NCBI GenBank assembly: GCA_023230265.1
Contig: JALNXR010000097.1
Span: 1-7,480 of the forward strand
DNA length: 7,480 nt
Source: Bacteroidales bacterium
GTDB taxonomy: Bacteria; Bacteroidota; Bacteroidia; Bacteroidales; UBA932
Reading direction: 5' to 3'
Shown here: piece by piece, positions 5,094 to 7,480 of the stretch
How positions within the stretch are numbered: the stretch's first letter is position 1
Layout of the letters: each line of letters starts with the position of its first letter
Notes under the pieces: model-generated
Databases searched by the model: none
The model's input: only the letters and a program-made list of their open reading frames with translations
What the model was told of the DNA's origin: nothing
Made by a program: the position numbers and the translations under genes

Positions 5094-5456
5094 TTAGTCC
5101 AGATCCCAGTTTTTAACCAGTTTCCCGTCAACATCCCTGAATGATCCAACCAGAATCATAATCCAGTCTACAAGATTCCAGATAAAAAGAGTTGCCCAGC
5201 CAAAGAGGATCTGTAAAACTCCGGAGGTTACCCTTCCTACATAAAACCTGTGCACACCGAACACACCTACACATGTACAGAGTATAAAAGCAAGCAGCCT
5301 GCTTTTTGGCGATGCATCGGGATCATAACTTCTGAATCCTTTTTGTTGTGCTCCGCAATGGGGGCAAATCGCTGCATCCCTTTTGATTACCGATCCGCAG
5401 GAGTAGCAAAAAATTTCATCAGCTCCTTTGGTTTTTTCTTCGTTGATTATGTGCAT
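5094..5456 (-). CDS. Zinc-ribbon and TM2 domain membrane protein
   Basis: This is a 120-residue, two-part protein. Residues 17-34 form a zinc ribbon with CYSCG (Cys17, Cys20) and CPHCG (Cys31, Cys34), expected to bind one zinc ion. After a short linker, residues about 51-112 form a TM2 domain: two hydrophobic helices around FGVHRFYVGR (66-75), ending in NLVDWIMILVGSFRDVDG (94-111), with the domain's typical Gly, Arg-Phe-Tyr and Asp residues present. TM2 proteins sit in the cytoplasmic membrane; their function is not established, and the ribbon should face the cytoplasm. This architecture is frequent in bacteria and complete here. The ATG at 5456 follows a TAACTTTG promoter element by about 17 bases, and a 127-bp nested palindrome lies just upstream of that. 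Confidence 0.9.
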   Translation of the reverse strand: MHIINEEKTKGADEIFCYSCGSVIKRDAAICPHCGAQQKGFRSYDPDASPKSRLLAFILCTCVGVFGVHRFYVGRVTSGVLQILFGWATLFIWNLVDWIMILVGSFRDVDGKLVKNWDLD

Positions 5457-5473
5457 AGTTGCGATATTTTGAT

Positions 5474-5481
5474 CAAAGTTA
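5474..5481 (-). promoter_or_regulatory. -7 element upstream of the TM2 gene
   Basis: On the minus strand the bases read TAACTTTG, an exact TAnnTTTG match. Transcription would begin near 5467, giving a leader of about 11 nt. The place for a -33 element falls within the terminal repeat of the nested palindrome (5493-5515), where no TTTG is seen at the right distance. Confidence 0.55.
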
Positions 5482-5492
5482 GAAAAAAATGC

Positions 5493-5619
5493 TCAACGAC
5501 GAAGATTTTGTCATTTAAATGATTGCCAATAAATTACAAAGCACAAACTTTTGTTTATAAAAAGTTTGTGCTTTGTATATTTCTGATTATATGACGAATG
5601 ACAAAATCTTCGTCGTTGA
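5493..5619. repeat. 127-bp nested palindromic element
   Basis: Perfect 23-bp terminal inverted repeats (5493-5515 and 5597-5619) flank a central perfect hairpin with 18-bp arms (5535-5552 and 5560-5577) and a 7-nt loop. The spacers are both 19 nt and do not pair, so the structure is symmetric about base 5556. The sequence is unrelated to the element at 235-360, but size and layout are the same. No target duplication is evident at the ends. No T run follows either hairpin, so it is not a standard intrinsic terminator. It lies between the dsbD stop codon and the TM2 promoter. Confidence 0.9.
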
Positions 5620-5664
5620 ATCATCCGCTGCGGCCGTGGCGGTGGTCACCCCATCCGCCTCAGA

Positions 5665-5716
5665 CTCTGACTACGCATCACCATCTGACCCTCTGACTAC
5701 GCGTCATCCTCAGGCT
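5665..5716. repeat. Imperfect 26-bp direct repeat at the dsbD 3' end
   Basis: CTCTGACTACGC begins both 5665-5690 and 5691-5716, and 20 of 26 positions agree. The second copy runs into the dsbD stop codon (5715-5717). The surrounding 5620-5714 is visibly more GC-rich than other gaps here (for example CTGCGGCCGTGGCGGTGG at 5628-5645) and has no ORF that I can support. Confidence 0.6.
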
Positions 5717-7480
5717 AGCGTCCCTTTAGACCTGCCTCCAGGAACTTTATGAAGTTGTCAATTTCCAGATCGTACCCCCTGGGCTGAGTAAGGTGATTCT
5801 CTGTGAAGGGATCAATCAATGCATAGTATGGCTGGGCATTAACACCGTATTTTGTCATTGCCAGGTGAGCGTTGATCTTGCCAATACTCTTAAGTACCCT
5901 TCCGTTTTCACGTGTGATCCAATATTTTTCGTCAGCTTCGGTTTTATCGTCGGCATAAAGTGCAAGAACAACATAATCCTCCTTAAGCATTTTCAGAACC
6001 CGCGGATCTGACCATACTCTTGTCTCCATCTCGCGGCAATTAACGCAGCCGTGCCCTGTGAAGTCCACAAATACCGGTTTATTGACCTTCTTCGCATACT
6101 CCAAAGCCTCCCCGTACTCAAAGAATCCCTGTAATCCGTGAGGCAGTTTAAGAAAATCGCTGTACATGGGTTTTACTCCCAGATAATCTCCTTGTGTAAC
6201 AGCACCTTCTGAACTAGTACCACCTTTTTGCTGAGCAAGATTAAAGTCCAGGGATGTAATCGGAGGCATATATCCGGAGAGAGCCTTGAGAGGAGCACCC
6301 CACATTCCGGGTATCATATAAACGACAAAACTGAAGACGATTATTGAAAGAGTGAGCCTCCCGACTCCGAGATGCTCTTTGGGTGTGTCGTTTGCAAAAC
6401 GGATCTTGCCGAGCAGATAAAATCCAAGCAGGGTAAAAACAACGATCCATATTGCAAGGTAAACCTCTCTGTCCAGTATTCCCCAGTGGTATGTCTGGTC
6501 TGCCACACTCAGGAATTTAAGACCCAGTGCAACTTCCAGGAAGCCAAGAACCACTTTAACGGAATTAAGCCATCCGCCTGACTTGGGAAGATCTTTAAGC
6601 AGGGACGGAGCAAAGGCAAATATTGTAAAGGGCAGAGCAAAAGCTACCGAGAATGCAAACATTGTAATTATCGGTTCCCATATCTCACCCTGGGTTGATT
6701 TAATAAGGATTGTTCCGACTATAGGACCGGTACATGAGAAAGAGACCAAAACCAGTGTAAGGGCCATAAAGAAAACTCCCATCACGCCTCCCTTATCGGA
6801 TTTGGAATCTGATTTGTTAACCAGCCAGCTTGGCATTACGATCTCGAACGCACCAAAGAAAGATGCTGCAAAGATCATGAATACAAGGAAGAATATGATA
6901 TTCGGCAGCCAGTGAGTAGCCAGCCAGTTAAATATATCAGCTGTTACAGCCTCACCACCGGCAAAGTATGTAACCAAAATTATAATTGCTATGGGTAAAG
7001 TATAGAGAGCTACTATTGAAAGTCCGTAAACTGAGGCCATAAATTTCCCCTTAGCTTTTGAGCTTTTTCCATCTTCTGACTGGCTGTTCTTAAGGAAAAA
7101 CGAGACTGTCATAGGAACCATAGGAAAGACACAAGGAGTAAGCAGGGCAATAAAGCCCCATGCAATAGCTTCAAGAATCACTCCCCAGAGTGACTTTTCC
7201 GGTTTACCGGTATTTGCCCCGGAAAGTGCACTCTCATCACTTTGAGAAGCAGCGGAGACCTCCTCCGCTGCTTTTGTAGTGTCGCTTTCATCCCCGGTTG
7301 TACTGTCCTGGGCTGAGTTGATGTTAACAGGCACAATATTGGCCGCTGCACTCCTGGTTGCATCAGAATCTGATGTAGTTGCGGATCCTGATCCTGAAGC
7401 ATCAGTCCCTGCACCGGAAGTTCCGGAAGGTGTGCCGCTTTTTGCTGCCGGTGCTGTTTTGACTGTGTTCTCCTGAGCCG
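5715..7480 (-). CDS. dsbD: Thiol:disulfide interchange protein DsbD (5' end outside window)
   Basis: DsbD carries electrons from cytoplasmic thioredoxin across the inner membrane to periplasmic oxidised thiol proteins. The visible 587 residues are open to the window edge, so the start and the N-terminal periplasmic domain are missing. Numbering from the edge, residues 1-95 are a low-complexity linker rich in A, S, T, G and D. The transmembrane domain (about 97-400) holds the conserved pair of redox cysteines in TPCVFPMVP (Cys116) and SFSCTGPIVG (Cys249). The C-terminal thioredoxin-like domain (about 445-585) has VFVDFTGHGCVNCREME with the CVNC pair Cys478 and Cys481 (bases 6036-6047) and the later AQPYY cis-proline region. 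All four visible redox cysteines are intact, so this should be functional. It is the most GC-rich gene here and ends two direct-repeat units before the nested palindrome; no T-tailed terminator follows. Confidence 0.93.
   Translation of the reverse strand, partial: AQENTVKTAPAAKSGTPSGTSGAGTDASGSGSATTSDSDATRSAAANIVPVNINSAQDSTTGDESDTTKAAEEVSAASQSDESALSGANTGKPEKSLWGVILEAIAWGFIALLTPCVFPMVPMTVSFFLKNSQSEDGKSSKAKGKFMASVYGLSIVALYTLPIAIIILVTYFAGGEAVTADIFNWLATHWLPNIIFFLVFMIFAASFFGAFEIVMPSWLVNKSDSKSDKGGVMGVFFMALTLVLVSFSCTGPIVGTILIKSTQGEIWEPIITMFAFSVAFALPFTIFAFAPSLLKDLPKSGGWLNSVKVVLGFLEVALGLKFLSVADQTYHWGILDREVYLAIWIVVFTLLGFYLLGKIRFANDTPKEHLGVGRLTLSIIVFSFVVYMIPGMWGAPLKALSGYMPPITSLDFNLAQQKGGTSSEGAVTQGDYLGVKPMYSDFLKLPHGLQGFFEYGEALEYAKKVNKPVFVDFTGHGCVNCREMETRVWSDPRVLKMLKEDYVVLALYADDKTEADEKYWITRENGRVLKSIGKINAHLAMTKYGVNAQPYYALIDPFTENHLTQPRGYDLEIDNFIKFLEAGLKGR

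Noticed and set aside
5071..5127. 10-bp inverted repeat CGGGAAACTG / CAGTTTCCCG as a bidirectional terminator
   Set aside because: The right arm lies inside the TM2 coding end, the loop is 37 bases, and no T run follows in either direction. It is probably chance.
5535..5577. Central 18-bp hairpin as the dsbD terminator
   Set aside because: The stem is strong, but neither strand has a U-rich tail after it, and it is symmetrically nested in a larger inverted repeat, which fits a separate element better.
6583..6915. Plus-strand ORF of 110 residues opposite dsbD
   Set aside because: It lies antisense to the membrane domain of dsbD, whose conserved motifs are intact in the other strand; no family resemblance is seen.
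7332..7334. GTG codon as the dsbD start
   Set aside because: The frame stays open to the window edge with the same linker composition, there is no signal peptide after the GTG, and DsbD needs an N-terminal export signal. The gene is cut by the window.

Overview
The window looks like a chromosomal segment of a member of the Bacteroidota, probably Bacteroidales or a near relative. Three kinds of evidence support this. Gene starts lack Shine-Dalgarno sequences, and promoter -7 elements of the TAnnTTTG type precede the tRNA and two genes. The lipoprotein carries the Ig/FN3-like module ('RGVCWS...TGLTPNTTYYVRAYA') common in this phylum. The set of TolC, UPF0316, DUF486, TM2 and DsbD proteins also resembles Bacteroidota homologues. 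The placement rests on recognition of families, not on a database search.

Layout from left to right. Positions 1-564 hold no gene but a repeat array: a palindromic element of about 126 bp (one half copy, one whole copy and a probable scar of a third) alternates with blocks of three degenerate units of about 52 bp, giving a period of about 277 bp. Next come two minus-strand genes: a TolC-type outer-membrane efflux protein (565-1761) and a UPF0316/DUF2179 membrane protein (2017-2580), separated by an 11-copy 13-bp minisatellite. A degenerate pentanucleotide repeat and a TACTTTTG promoter precede tRNA-Leu(CAG) (2818-2904, CCA encoded), which ends in a strong intrinsic terminator.

The middle part (about 2950-4690) looks like accessory cargo. 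It has a lone, AT-richer lipoprotein gene (3234-4421) that joins an FN3-like module to a compact, divergent gluzincin metallopeptidase domain resembling family M1, then a 25-bp tandem duplication covering its stop codon, then a probable truncated left end of an IS3-family element. The right part has a plus-strand DUF486 membrane protein (4697-5068) convergent with a minus-strand zinc-ribbon/TM2 protein (5094-5456), then a 127-bp nested palindrome (5493-5619), and the 3' part of a minus-strand dsbD gene (5715 to beyond 7480).

No pathway links these genes. TolC and DsbD both work in the envelope (efflux across the outer membrane; electron delivery to periplasmic thiols), and the other proteins are membrane or lipid-anchored. 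The most unusual content is non-coding. Most gene-free gaps contain tandem or inverted repeats, and two unrelated sequences, one at each end of the window, share the same design: 126-127 bp, perfect 19- or 23-bp terminal inverted repeats, and a second hairpin at the exact centre.
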